This document shows positions 11,248 through 22,591 of a stretch of 64,000 nt of DNA, piece by piece; the stretch's first letter is position 1; the number at the start of each line of letters is the position of its first letter. The notes under the pieces were generated by a model that saw nothing but the letters and a program-made list of their open reading frames with translations, did not search any database and was not told where the DNA came from. Source of the stretch: Stenopsyche tienmushanensis. Lineage: Eukaryota > Arthropoda > Insecta > Trichoptera > Stenopsychidae. The DNA lies in assembly GCA_008973525.1 (NCBI GenBank), contig WACJ01000503.1:744001-808000 (forward strand), given 5' to 3'. Both the position numbers and the translations under genes were made by a program.

Positions 11248-12005
11248 TATCAGTTCAGTCCAAAAGTTCGTGCGCATTTTTGGTAAATATGAAATAGTGT
11301 AAATAAAACACAATTTAACATTAGATTTCGAACCTGTCGAAATTTATCGCTGCTTAACTAATGTATTAGTCAGTCTGTCACCAATTTTCGTAAACATCAG
11401 ACGCATATTAATACCCATTGAAAATGAATATAACGTGCTATGTTATATTTTTATTTTCGTGTGGCGAATCTGTCAGATCTGCAGCGATAAGAATGAACAG
11501 TTTACATTGTGAACATACTATCAATGTTAGGACTACCCAGAAATTATTTAAAAAAAAATAAAGTTGGAGAAAGCATCATTTATGATGAACTCCGTTCAGG
11601 ACGTCCTATGAGTCAGTGCCACAATTAACAGTTGATCAGATCTCAGATAGGATGGATTCATCTCATGGATAAGTCTTTCATCATTTAAGGAGATTGGGAA
11701 TGTATCCAAGCTTGGAAAGTGGGCACCGCAAGAGCTATCCGAATCTAATTACCATCAATGAATAAACATCTGCACTTCCCTTTATTCAAATGATTTTTAC
11801 TTATTTCGTACCTTGGATATTTTTTAGAGAAAAATTTAAATTCATAACAGGATGTACCAAATGGACTTTCAAGTTTTTTTTGTATCAAGATGTTGTGAAA
11901 TTGTAGATAGGGGAGGAAAAAATATATCATTGATTAAAATGTGTTTTAATTGCACTACTTAAAAATTTCCCAAAAATGCGCACGAACTTTTGGACTGACC
12001 TGATA
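11248..12005 (+). mobile_element. Mariner element with both inverted ends, decayed
   Basis: TA at 11248-11249 and TA at 12004-12005 flank an element of about 754 bp. The left end TCAGTTCAGTCCAAAAGTTC and the right end, complemented, TCAGGTCAGTCCAAAAGTTC match almost perfectly and continue into GTGCGCATTTTTGG on both sides. These are classic mariner inverted repeats. The interior is about 0.5 kb shorter than an autonomous mariner. It holds a broken transposase, including a stretch that reads SKLGKWAPQELSESN, matching the WVPHEL region of mariner transposases, and LRSGRP upstream of it. Stops and frame changes make it inactive. The + orientation follows that reading. Confidence 0.9.
11590..11860 (+). 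pseudogene. Mariner transposase remnant
   Basis: The coding remnant inside the element at 11248-12005. LRSGRP (about 11590), GKWAPQELSE (about 11713-11742) and INICTSL just downstream can be read across several frames and stops. The first is typical of the linker after the N-terminal helix-turn-helix region of mariner transposases, and the second and third precede the first catalytic aspartate. No intact DDD catalytic triad can be read. It is a fossil of an ordinary transposase, shortened by internal deletion. Confidence 0.75.
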
Positions 12006-13379
12006 GTTAACATTACTAAATAAGTTTAACATTATCCTGCTTTTATAATCCCTACAAGAGGCCCAAAATGTTGGAATGATATATATTTTAATACTTCTAA
12101 TCCCAAATAATTAGTAAACACGATTGGACACCCGTTTTCTAACGTAAATGAAGATAAATGAACATGACTCGTGTCATTCTTAAACACTGTTCCATATATC
12201 TATAAATGGTTATATCTAAAAGAAATAACGAATTGTACGTCATGAGAATTGAATTTATGGCTCTTTTTTACAGATGAAAAAGCGATTAACGAAACGTTTT
12301 GTATCGGGTATCCATCTTTTTCACTTTTTAATATATATGTCGGGAGTAATATAATGGGTGTGTGATATTCTTATCACGTATCTGTCACAGTGACGGAAAA
12401 TGGCCAGAGGTTTTATTGCTGACGAACCACTCGCGGACAGGATCAAATAACCCGTGAAATGATCGTATTTTTTATTTTTGCCCAAAAGTTTTTTTATAGT
12501 CCTTGTGAGGGATGCCGCTCGTGAGTGAAAAGAAAGGTTCAACTAAATAAATTACCGGGTCAAATACGCAAGGACCTTGAGTTGATAACATCTGCGAATT
12601 TATCTACAGATGCTGGCTGTTTACTGATAACAGGCGAGAATTTATGTGCAGATGTCGGCGTCGGACCGGGTGTTGAGTTTCCCTTTATATGCTCACAAAG
12701 CATTTGTCAGCCGAGTCCATGTAATTCGTGGCAAAAAAACAATATAAAAAGGAAAATGGGACATTTTTAAAGTGCTAACCTAAGTGGAATTTCCAGTGCG
12801 AAATATTTAACGTACAATTCAGGAGCTCTCATTATTATAAAAAATCCTAATATCCCTCTAGCATGACTTGAAAATATAACAAATTGCGCTCGGTTTCGCC
12901 ATGTGAAAACACAATTGTAAGAACTCACAGTAAAAGATATATGCACACAGATTAGCCTAATTTTACTCCTTGCTCTATACAATCTCATTTGGATTTTTTT
13001 TTAAATCCTAATAAATATATCCAGAGATTATCAAATATCTGACACTATAAATATTAAAATATATGTTTAAGAATTCTCGATTTTGTATATTTTAAATATC
13101 ATTAAATATTCATGCTTTCATAATCAGAAAGTCGAAATACCTTAATAAAGAGCTTATCCGACAATAGCGATTTCAATAGATTAATCCTACATTTTATTAC
13201 AATTGAAACATTGTTTAGAATACGATTTTGAATAGGTTTTTTTTACTTGTAAGCTAAAATAGATAGTGTTAATAGTTTATTTCGAAAATGGAAATATTTC
13301 GAATTTCATTTGAATTTTAAACCCAAAACAGATCTTGGATCCCGTAAAGATATGATAATTCGTGAAAGAGAGGAGAGAA

Positions 13380-13670
13380 TCTATGAGTGAGTAGCAAAAT
13401 TATCATTATTTTAAATGATAATTTAATAATTGTTGCAAATAAAATTCCTCACCCGCGGACGTCCTTGCACTTCTTTATTAATCACTTGAAGATTTACTGT
13501 TTCAAATCCAGGAAATCAGAGTAAACCTGGATCGAGACGATCGATCGGAATTATTCATATTTCCGATCTTCCAAATTTGTTGGTACGTGATTTTTTTTCT
13601 CCACAATCTGAATTTGAACCCGAACCTTTACAGTAAGAGTCCTGTATCTAAATCACTATACCAACATTTA
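13380..13670 (-). repeat. tRNA-derived SINE, family 1
   Basis: Read on the minus strand, the head TGTTGGTATAGTGATTTAG looks like an RNA polymerase III A box, and GGTTCGGGTTCAAATTC follows at box-B distance. The body contains CCAAATTTGTTGG, ATCGATCG, a GTAAACCTGGATC motif and ATTGTTGCAAAT. Related copies are near 18321 (+), 25465, 33270, 42990 and 56020. The layout of tRNA-like head plus unrelated body is that of a SINE. Confidence 0.6.
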
Positions 13671-16473
13671 GTCATATTTTTAATGCATACATTTTTACTC
13701 ATCAAAATTTCTTGATAATTCTCTAGAAACTTGAGTTTTGAAACTGAGAATTCTCGATTACTGTTTTAGTGGCTGAATTAAAAATTATACCTAGATTTAC
13801 AACAATATTATATATTTAATATATAAAACCAAATAAATATTAATGAGATCCTGGTACGATTATCAACATAAAAATGAAAACAAATTTATGAGCAAAATTC
13901 AAGTGCCATTCATAATTAAAATGATTCCCTGAAAAAAATCATCCAGGAACTAAATTCTAAATAATTATTTCATGAAAAATCTCAAATTTAATTTAAATTA
14001 TAATAAAAATAGCAAAATCATTTCATTACAATATTCAATGATGCTAATTACAGGAATTAGGTTAGATAATTCAAATTGAACTTTTAAATGCAAACTATAA
14101 TATCGAGCGTATGATGCGGTGAGTGTATGAATTAATTAATAATAAAATAGATCCCTACATAATAATCTACATTTTTAATAACTATTGTTCCTTTTTGACC
14201 CCTAAAATATTAAATCGACACTGCGCTACGACAACTTGAAAAAGTCCACATTAAGATAATAATCACTACTGTTGGTGAGGTTTTTAAAAAACAGTATGAA
14301 TACCACGCAATAATGTGTACATATATAACATGCTTATCTCTATATCAAACTGAAAACATTAAAACCCAAAATGTCTGCCATAAATTCACGTACTACGTCG
14401 TTGTACGAATAAAAAGAATTAGGCAGCACCGTATTGAAATTGATTAAAGCTGCAAACACGTATACGCCCGTCAAATTCTGACAGCTGTCATTTTTTATCA
14501 ATAAATCCGTCGCAGATACGAGGTCACTAATAATAGAAGACGACTCAAAAAAAGGAAATTTCACCCCTTGACTGAAAACTTTGCTAGATTAATCGAATCG
14601 CGCTGGATTTGAATTAATTGACGGGTTAGCTATGTTGATGGTCTTGTCATGCTAAAGTTCTATCCAATTTATTGTGAAATATTGTACTAACTGTTCGAAA
14701 TTATGAAAATCATAATTTAACCGATTCGATTAATTAAATTATATAATCAAGCCCACTATTTGATCTTTTCAATTAAAACGATATTAAGTCGTCTAGACGT
14801 GCAATTATTTTTTGATCCACCCGACGCTTGGTTGAGTGAAATATTTATTTGACAAGCAATCAGCCAGCACGGATTCGAACTTTTGGCTTTCCATTAAAAT
14901 AAATGCCTTGGACTTTTTCCGAAGAAGGGATATAAAAAAAATGCTTTTAGCATCTTGATAAATACAGTTTTGCTTACTTAACACCCATAAATCTTGCAAA
15001 ACTGGAAGATCTTCGCTATTACATACGGAGCTTTCCCTTTTTTCGCGGAAAATTTCGCTCATATTTCATTCATTTCGTTGTGTCGTGTCACTTTCATTTG
15101 CTTATGTTTTACAAGTGTTGTTTTTTTTATATTTTTCATAACTTAATCTTGACGACAAAATTCTCGTATATTAACAAGGCTGACTCTACATTTGAGTATT
15201 AAATATTTTTTTCACAAAATATCTACATACTGCCTTTCTCAAATATTCATAATGATAAAAACAAACATTGATACGTGTTCTTGCCAACAATGACTGAGGA
15301 ATCTTTTGATTAAATGTAACGTTTATGCAGATCAAATATACCTTTTTACTATATAATGCATCCATTCATCATAATCATCGATCCAATATAGGAAAACATA
15401 CAAAAATTAATAAGAGGGTAAATGCATCTTCTGTTTATCGCGTATATTTCCATAAGAACGCTCAATAAATTATTTTAAAAGTTAGAATAATTTATATCTA
15501 CATATTATGACACTTAATTTTATATTAAAACATGTACCAATCACTTATATATCCTCTCTTACCTAAATATTATATTTAACTTAATTTGTTTCTATGTGCA
15601 ATGAGAAACCACTTTATGAAAATATTTTACCCCAAAAGCTTGTGGTAATAGATTATGCTTGATAACAGATGTGACCCTACATCAGAGATGACCGATGAGA
15701 AGAGATTTTCATCGATCATATAACATGCACATTATAATATCAATAATTCAATATTTTGCATGAAAAGCGCCATACAATACTTCTTTCTATAATATTATCG
15801 GAATACTCCAGTGTATTGTGGACATATCCTTATTTCTGACGTACTTCAACAATATCCACTTATATAACATATACTGGTTGTATATGGTTCGAGAACGACA
15901 TTTATACCACTTTTTTTCTTTGATCTTCTTAATAAATTTGTCGATTTTAGGGGTGCTTTATAAGGAAACGACGTTTGACACCGTGTTCAATATTGGAGAG
16001 CAGCACATATACACAACAATAAAGCATTCTGTGAATGTATGGCAAGTTTTATAGATTCCTCGACGAACAATACAAAGAGAGAATCCCGCGTGGTTTGTCT
16101 TTCGAAAAGAGACATAAATCCCTGAAACCGTGATAAAAATACTATAAATGTATCGGCAAGCGAATTCATAGAAAAGTCTTTATGAATGCGATATGTGCAA
16201 CTGGAGATATGTATTAGTGTGTATTTGAGAATTATATTTATATAGTCTCTAAGAAGCAAACAAATAATAATTAACCACTTAAATGATAAGAGATTGATTT
16301 TTTGGATTTAAAATAATCATATTTATTGCATCTATATTTAAAACTCACTACTGTTTCGGACCTGTCAGAGAGTACTCGTGCCTCCGGTCATATAAGATCC
16401 CAGTGCTTCTCAAACGTATATATAATTGAATTAATCAGTTGAATTAATCCGTTGTATCTTTATCTATATATCA

Positions 16474-17418
16474 ATGTTTACGTGTGCGAAGTGCAATACT
16501 GAAAGTTCAAACGGTGCCTTGTGCAGCATCTGCAAGTTGAAATTCGACTTTCCCTGCGCAGGCATAACCGAACGGGGATTCAAGAATCTTGGTGACAGAA
16601 AGCTTCATTGGAAGTGTGCTTCCTGTAAGTCAGCCATTACTTCGTCTCCCTCTGGAGGTGATCTACTGCCTGGCTCCACCTCATCACCATCCATGGACCA
16701 ACTACTCGCTGAACTAAGGAGCATAAGAATGGCCTTGGCTCCAATTAAGCCAATGTCGGAGGACATTAAATTGTTAAAAGTTGAAATTAGTTCATTAAAA
16801 AGCTCTGTGGAGATGGCTCACTCGCTCATCAACGATTTTACTATGAAGGTCCAGAAACTTGATACCAGAATAAATGCCCTCGAAAAATCACACCTTGACA
16901 CTACGGCACTTCAAAACAAGTTGGACCTCCTTGAAATTAAATTAAATGAGAAGGAGCAATGGTCAAGAAGAAACAACATAGAAATTAAAGGAGTCCCACC
17001 TTCAAAAACGGAAAACGTGATGGATACTGTTATCAAGTTAGGCGTCATAATTAAATGCCCTATTTCGTCTAGTTCAATAAACTTTGTTGCAAGGGTTCCC
17101 TCTCGAGCCAATAACGACTCTAAGGCTATTGTTGCTTCCTTCGCGAATTACCATCTCAAGGAAGAATTCTTAACAGCAGCACGGCGTATGAAATCGCTGT
17201 CATCCAGTGACCTTGGATTTTCAGATGTCAGACGAGTTTTTGTCAACGATCATCTGACTATTACTAACAAAATGCTACTCACGAAGGCGAAAACCACGGC
17301 CAAAGATCGAGGTTTTTTGTATGTGTGGGTAAAAAACTCGAAAATTTTAGTGAGGAAAAACGACACCTCGCCAATTTTGGCAATTCACACAGAACGGGAT
17401 TTAAAGAAAATCCATTAA
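16474..17418 (+). CDS. Non-LTR retrotransposon ORF1 protein with PHD finger and FP-C-like domain
   Basis: A 314-residue uninterrupted protein, the only long intact ORF in the window. Residues 1-55 form a PHD-like zinc finger: CAKC, CSIC, a later C near FPC, and WKCASC. Residues 60-80 are Ser/Pro-rich. Residues about 90-170 form a coiled coil (LLKVEISSLKSSVEMAHSLI and on to LEIKLNEKEQWSRRNN). Residues about 165-310 resemble the C-terminal domain shared by insect LINE ORF1 proteins and the baculovirus FP protein: QWSRRNNIEIKGVP, then charged and aromatic strands with YVWVKNSKILVRK. Such ORF1 proteins bind RNA and probably package the element RNA. In arthropod annotation they are often called zinc finger DNA binding protein. 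The ATG at 16474 directly precedes the zinc finger. It is a transposon gene, not a host gene. Confidence 0.85.
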   Translation: MFTCAKCNTESSNGALCSICKLKFDFPCAGITERGFKNLGDRKLHWKCASCKSAITSSPSGGDLLPGSTSSPSMDQLLAELRSIRMALAPIKPMSEDIKLLKVEISSLKSSVEMAHSLINDFTMKVQKLDTRINALEKSHLDTTALQNKLDLLEIKLNEKEQWSRRNNIEIKGVPPSKTENVMDTVIKLGVIIKCPISSSSINFVARVPSRANNDSKAIVASFANYHLKEEFLTAARRMKSLSSSDLGFSDVRRVFVNDHLTITNKMLLTKAKTTAKDRGFLYVWVKNSKILVRKNDTSPILAIHTERDLKKIH

Positions 17419-18137
17419 ATTACCCATTACTTATTTTTTCCTACATTTCATTTATTATAAATTGTCAATATCAATGTCAAGATTGTTTCTGTCTACCTTC
17501 AAATCAACTTATTTTAATTTACATATGTTTGAATGCCGCATCCATCTCTTCATGCTATTGTATTATTGTTGCCACTATGACTAATATGATGATGTTTAAG
17601 TTTGGACAACGGGAGCAGGTAACGGGATCTGGCCTCATTATTATTCATTTTATTTCGATGGCTAGGATATATTTGCTATTATCACTATACTTTAATATAA
17701 TTTCAATACCTACTTATTTTTACAATATCGCATTGACTTCAAACATTTACATGCATGTACTCCCATTACCAATATTTTTATTACACTATTTCAAATGCAA
17801 ATGTCCATATTTCTTAACAAATAATATAACTCCATTTTTCAATTTATTATAAAAAAATTCATTTGCACTGTCGTTCTTCAAGCCATCTTAATATTAACAT
17901 AAATGCTAATTCCTGTTTTTTGCTGTTTTCTACTGTTTATTAGTGTTTTTTTAAATTTCTTATTTGTGTTTTTTCCCTTTTTTCGGTATATCAATTTATA
18001 TGTATCAAATTCTTTTTTTTTCTTTTTTAAATTAATTTTATTTCTTGTTAGCTGAAGAAACTTATAAATGGCTTCTGTTTAACTACTTAATTATTTTATT
18101 TCTGTAATAGCTGTAAGTTTCTCTTGAAAATATATAA

Positions 18138-18160
18138 ATAAATAAATAAATAAATAAAAT
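18138..18160 (+). repeat. (TAAA)n retrotransposon tail
   Basis: Several uninterrupted TAAA units closing the 3' end of the ORF1-only element. They are preceded by CTGTAAGTTTCTCTTGAAAA, a typical 3' UTR end. They mark the insertion's 3' junction with the flanking intron. Confidence 0.85.
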
Positions 18161-18320
18161 GCTGTTCGTCAGTTTATTGTATATTTTAGGAAATTAATAA
18201 TTATTACTGACTTTAACGTACCATATTTTGGTGAGATTTTCCTTGTCAAAATGTTATTTATTTATTAATTCAAATTAAAAACCTAAGCAAGTTTATTAAG
18301 AGGATTTATTTTTAAAGAAA

Positions 18321-18540
18321 TTGTTGGTATAGTGGATTAGTTCTTGGACTATCATTAAATGGTTCGAATTTTGATCCAAAATATTTTTTTAAAAATCACA
18401 GTTTCATTTTAATAATCATGATCCAGGTTTATTACGATTTTAAAAAGCAAATACTGAAGGGATTAATATGAAGCTATTGGTTAACAACTATTATTATTTC
18501 ACCACTTACTCATATATCATCTAACTTAAAATATCATATT
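18321..18540 (+). repeat. tRNA-derived SINE, family 1, + orientation
   Basis: TTGTTGGTATAGTGGATTAG (A-box-like) and GGTTCGAATTTTGATCC (B-box-like) are about 35 bases apart, followed by body sequence with ATGATCCAGGTTTATT and CACCACTTACTCATA. It lies about 160 bp beyond the ORF1-only LINE, in the same orientation. Confidence 0.6.
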
Positions 18541-21500
18541 TAAATAATCTTATCGTTATTTAATCATACTAAAAAATCTTCATACTTAGAAACGACTCTT
18601 ATGAAGATTGTCTACTTTTCAAAAACCGTATTAAAAAGATATATATATATCAAACGTCGATCATGAAAAATACTGCTTTTGATACGTATAATTTGAAATA
18701 TTTGTCTCATTTTTTAACTGGTTCCAAGTTATTTTTACGCATTTTTTCTTGATTCAGAGATCAAACGTATTAAATATAATTATATACCTAATATTTTCGT
18801 CACATACTTTAATAATTTCAGCATAACAAAAACACTAAACGAAAAATAATCTCAAATTTATGATTTTCATGTATTAATGCTTGAATGATCTTCTTGTTAT
18901 ATTTTAATAAAAATCATAAGCTTTAAATCGAAGGATGTGTTTATTTAAGAAAGTTGAATAACTTCCGTTATCTCCCATAATTAATTCCCATAAAACTACA
19001 AGTATATTATGTAAAATTTAAGGACCCGCATTTTTAACCTCGCAGATAAATATTCATACATCTAATGTAGGCCCGTTATTATAACTTTCATTCTGATTGG
19101 GTGTTTTTGCTAGAATTGTGAATAATTACTGTTCCGTGTATTCTCAGAGCCTATACGCCATGATTATAAATGTAAAAGGTTGAAGTGGGTTAGCAGAATA
19201 TTGAGTCGATCTTTGCTTATTTTAATTTCTGACTTCCATTCATACACGAGTGCGATTTTCTGAGGCTTCAAGAACGAATTGAAGCAAACATAGTTTCGGA
19301 TGAAATTTCTTATTCACATTGTTCGCTTAGATATGGGCTTTCCAGTAGGGGCGGTTCGTGTTTCCCGACATGCAAATTTTCCACGAGATCATCTTTTCAA
19401 TCGGAGATTTCCTTTATTTGTGCTCCGGATACACATTGTTGGTTTCAGGCGATTTCATATTGTTGCTTGGGTTCACACCTCAATTTCGCTATGCAAGAAT
19501 CTCGTTATGCTAAACAAACAAGAACATTTCCATTCGAGGCGCCCCCATATGTAAAGCATCTGAATCATACGTTTGCCTATTGCTCGGAAAATCCCTATGT
19601 ACACTATCTATTGCGGTGACTTGAAAATAATCTTTGAATCTATTGATACGTACTTTCAATTACGCGACATAGTTATTTGTTTTTAATGCGCAAATCTTTA
19701 GTCAAATTTGATGATGTAGTTGAGAGGCGCGTTTTTCCGTCTTAAGTTGAATACTGAGCCCTGTTTAATGGCGAAACTTTACGACGAAGTCGAGAGACGA
19801 AAAGGTTTGCAAGTAGAGGGCTTCTAATGTACCGTAAAAAGCATCGGTCAGGAGAAGTTTTCAAACGTTACCCGAGAGGGCATAAAAGACCCCAAAAAAC
19901 TACCAAGATTCTTCAAATAGTGCAAAAAGATACGCGTAGGAACGTGGGGAAAAGATTTCATTCAGCAACGTGTCGAGAAATAAAAGAAAAAGTAGGTGCC
20001 TACAACTTTTAAGGTCACATATCCAACATTTTTTTTCTCGATAATCACTAATGGAAAAAGGATCATAGTAAAATGAGAATTTCAGAGTTTGAAGCTTATT
20101 GACTCGAATATTGGCTTTTTTAATGTTGGAATAGAACGGATATAAATCTATTGCACTAAACACTTTTGATTTAAATATCTAAATACTTTAGAGAATTTGT
20201 ACAACGTTTTATATTATAGTTCTTGCTATTAGTGTTGTTCTTTGCACCGCTTCAGGCTTATACTGACGTATTCCCTTGAGTACCATAGCTTAACTTTTAG
20301 CACGGAAAGCCCGTGTATTTTATCCAATTATTTATAAACGTTCAACAAAACAATGTGTGTGTTTTACTTATGTCAATTAATAATATCACATTTCTAGATT
20401 ATTATGAAGTAAATTCTATGTATTTCATTAATCCACAATGTAACAACATACATATCACTGGTTACATAAATAAATTTGTAAGAAATACATTTAAAACTGT
20501 ATTTTAAAAACAAGCTCGACATGTGCTGGAAATATATTTGAATGTGTTCAAGAAGCTCTTTATAATTATTAAAAAATAAAATATTCATGGTTATATGATC
20601 GGCCAATTAAATTTAGCGAAAACATTATGTATGGGTTGTATGTTGGTACACATGTAGTACTATCAGCTATTAACAGTACATAAAGCCATGGTATACATAT
20701 TGTATCCACATCCATTATAGCCTAAATATTTATGTAGACGCTAACAAGTCGTATCTTCTTTACAATTAATCTTTGGTCTCTTCAATAACATTTGTGTATT
20801 TGTATATATATATATCCATAACATACTAATAAGACTGGCTTTGGAAGATTTTCAGATATATTTTTAATAATTCATTTACTGAAATAAATATGTCGATCGT
20901 TTTTATCCTTTTGATATTATCTCGTCAGATATATGCATAATCAATATCGAAAATCAAATTGAGTTCATTAATATCACAAATTAAATCATAATCATTAAGT
21001 CGTTAATCAATTCAGAGTTCAAATCATCAATCAATTAATCCAAAATGTTATTACTCCGTAACTGAAATGCCGATAAACCCTAACTATCAAAATAGTTCGG
21101 GAGAACTTAAATCGTAAAATTTATTTCACACATAAAATAGCCATTAAGTTCAAAGGATAATCGAAATTAAGTCATCTGTTCCACCGTTGACCTTCATGGA
21201 ACATTGAAAACCATTCGATCGATCCCCTAAATTGAATTTAATACACACTTTGGGAACTATTTTTGAGGCGTGATTATTCGAGACAATCTCGAATGAAATT
21301 GTCCGTCAGCTTAATCGACATAAAATGAAAGGGGTTAGTCGAAGATAAGAAGCTTCGATTTGGAATGGTAGTTTGAGATCCTCGAATAATATCCACCCCC
21401 TGCTTGAAATGTGATATTATGAAAGCTTTGTTCTGTTTGCCGGCCGAAATGTTGCTCTGTTTTGTAATATAAAACTAATTATCTGAATGTAATTAGAGCT

Positions 21501-22461
21501 TTTCAGTGGGTCTTCTTATTTCACAAATACACACCTTTACTAATAGTCCATGTTTTCAGTCAACTGAAAGAATGACTAATCGAATTAATATTTTTTTAAT
21601 ATAACATAAAGTATAATTACATATTTGAAATTCAATTGAGCGTTTGGATATAGTTTGTATCAAATGGGTTAAGGGACTATGTTTTACCGCATGAATGATT
21701 GAGCAAACTTTCGCGATTCTCAGTGGATTTTCGCAATAATTAAAGCCGGGAATATGAGGACATACTTCATTAATGTTCTAAAGTGACATAAGCCCGTATA
21801 TTTTGAATAATTGACAAGGTAACAGAACTAATCTTTTCGGAAGAAGTGCAAACAAATTATTCAGAGGTGGCTGATGTGGTCACGTGTCCCTCAGGATTAA
21901 GGACAAAGGACACGTGTCGCCCGAGCGAAGGGGGGGAGCAAAATGGAACGGAAGGATTATTCGGAAACCAATCCCACATAAGAGCACCTGAAAAAACGTC
22001 CTTTAATCCGTTCGTTATTTCATTACTGTCGACCGAAAATTTTTAGCCGGAGATTAATCATCCCCTGAACGAGTGAAAATTGCAAATTTGTCACATACGA
22101 TATTAATGACCCATTCGTCAGTATTAACGTAGACACTCGTGGAAATGTCATTATCACTTTACCTTTGTCGTCATTATCGCCTTCGTTGGGTCATGTAAAG
22201 ATTTGCAAATTAAAATATTTTTGTTCAAGGAGGTTAATTTATTTTGAAATATGTAAAAGTAACTCAAATAAATATTTTTTTGGTGAAAATGGATATTCAC
22301 TCTACTGCTGTACTTAAGAAAAATCATCATGACAATAGTATTTTTCTTATCAATATTCAAGAGTCAACGAAATCACATTCGACACAATCACTCTGATGGC
22401 TCGTAAGACATTCAAGCATGAAAATTGCAAAACAACATAAAATTGTTAATTTTCAATCTAT

Positions 22462-22591
22462 TATACAGGGTGTTTTGCACATGTCTCAAATTTTTAATAG
22501 TTAAAAAATATAGGGCTATGTGGGAAACATAGCAAAAGACCCCCCTAACCCTCAAAAAATTGGTTGGTTCATTTGTAAAACACTCTGTATA
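22462..22591. mobile_element. MITE with TATACAGGGTGTTTT ends
   Basis: The left end TATACAGGGTGTTTTGCACA and the complemented right end TATACAGAGTGTTTTACAAA form inverted repeats around a roughly 90-bp non-coding core. TA-rich ends fit a Tc1/mariner-type MITE. Termini with ACAGGGTGTT are widespread in insect genomes. The 68-codon minus-strand frame at 22412-22618 merely crosses it. Confidence 0.65.

Larger units (their letters stand above)
16345..18160 (+). mobile_element. ORF1-only LINE (HAL1-like) with TAAA tail
   Basis: A leader from about 16345 (CTGTTTCGGACCTGTCAGAG) is followed by a complete ORF1 (16474-17418), then about 720 bp of AT-rich 3' sequence, then a (TAAA)n tail at 18138-18160. 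Such simple-repeat tails mark non-LTR retrotransposons of the CR1/jockey type. No reverse transcriptase or endonuclease segment can be read between ORF1 and the tail, so the element lacks ORF2. It would be moved only by another element's reverse transcriptase, as with the mammalian HAL1 (half-a-LINE). The 5' boundary is an estimate and no target duplication was found. The intact ORF suggests a recent insertion. Confidence 0.7.

Noticed and set aside
17325..17852. 175-codon frame overlapping the end of the LINE ORF1, considered as ORF2
   Set aside because: No endonuclease or reverse transcriptase motif; composition is that of AT-rich 3' sequence (Ile/Leu/Tyr/Phe-rich).
19300..19554. 84-codon + strand frame rich in His/Arg/Phe
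   Set aside because: No domain, signal or splice support; nothing similar recognised.
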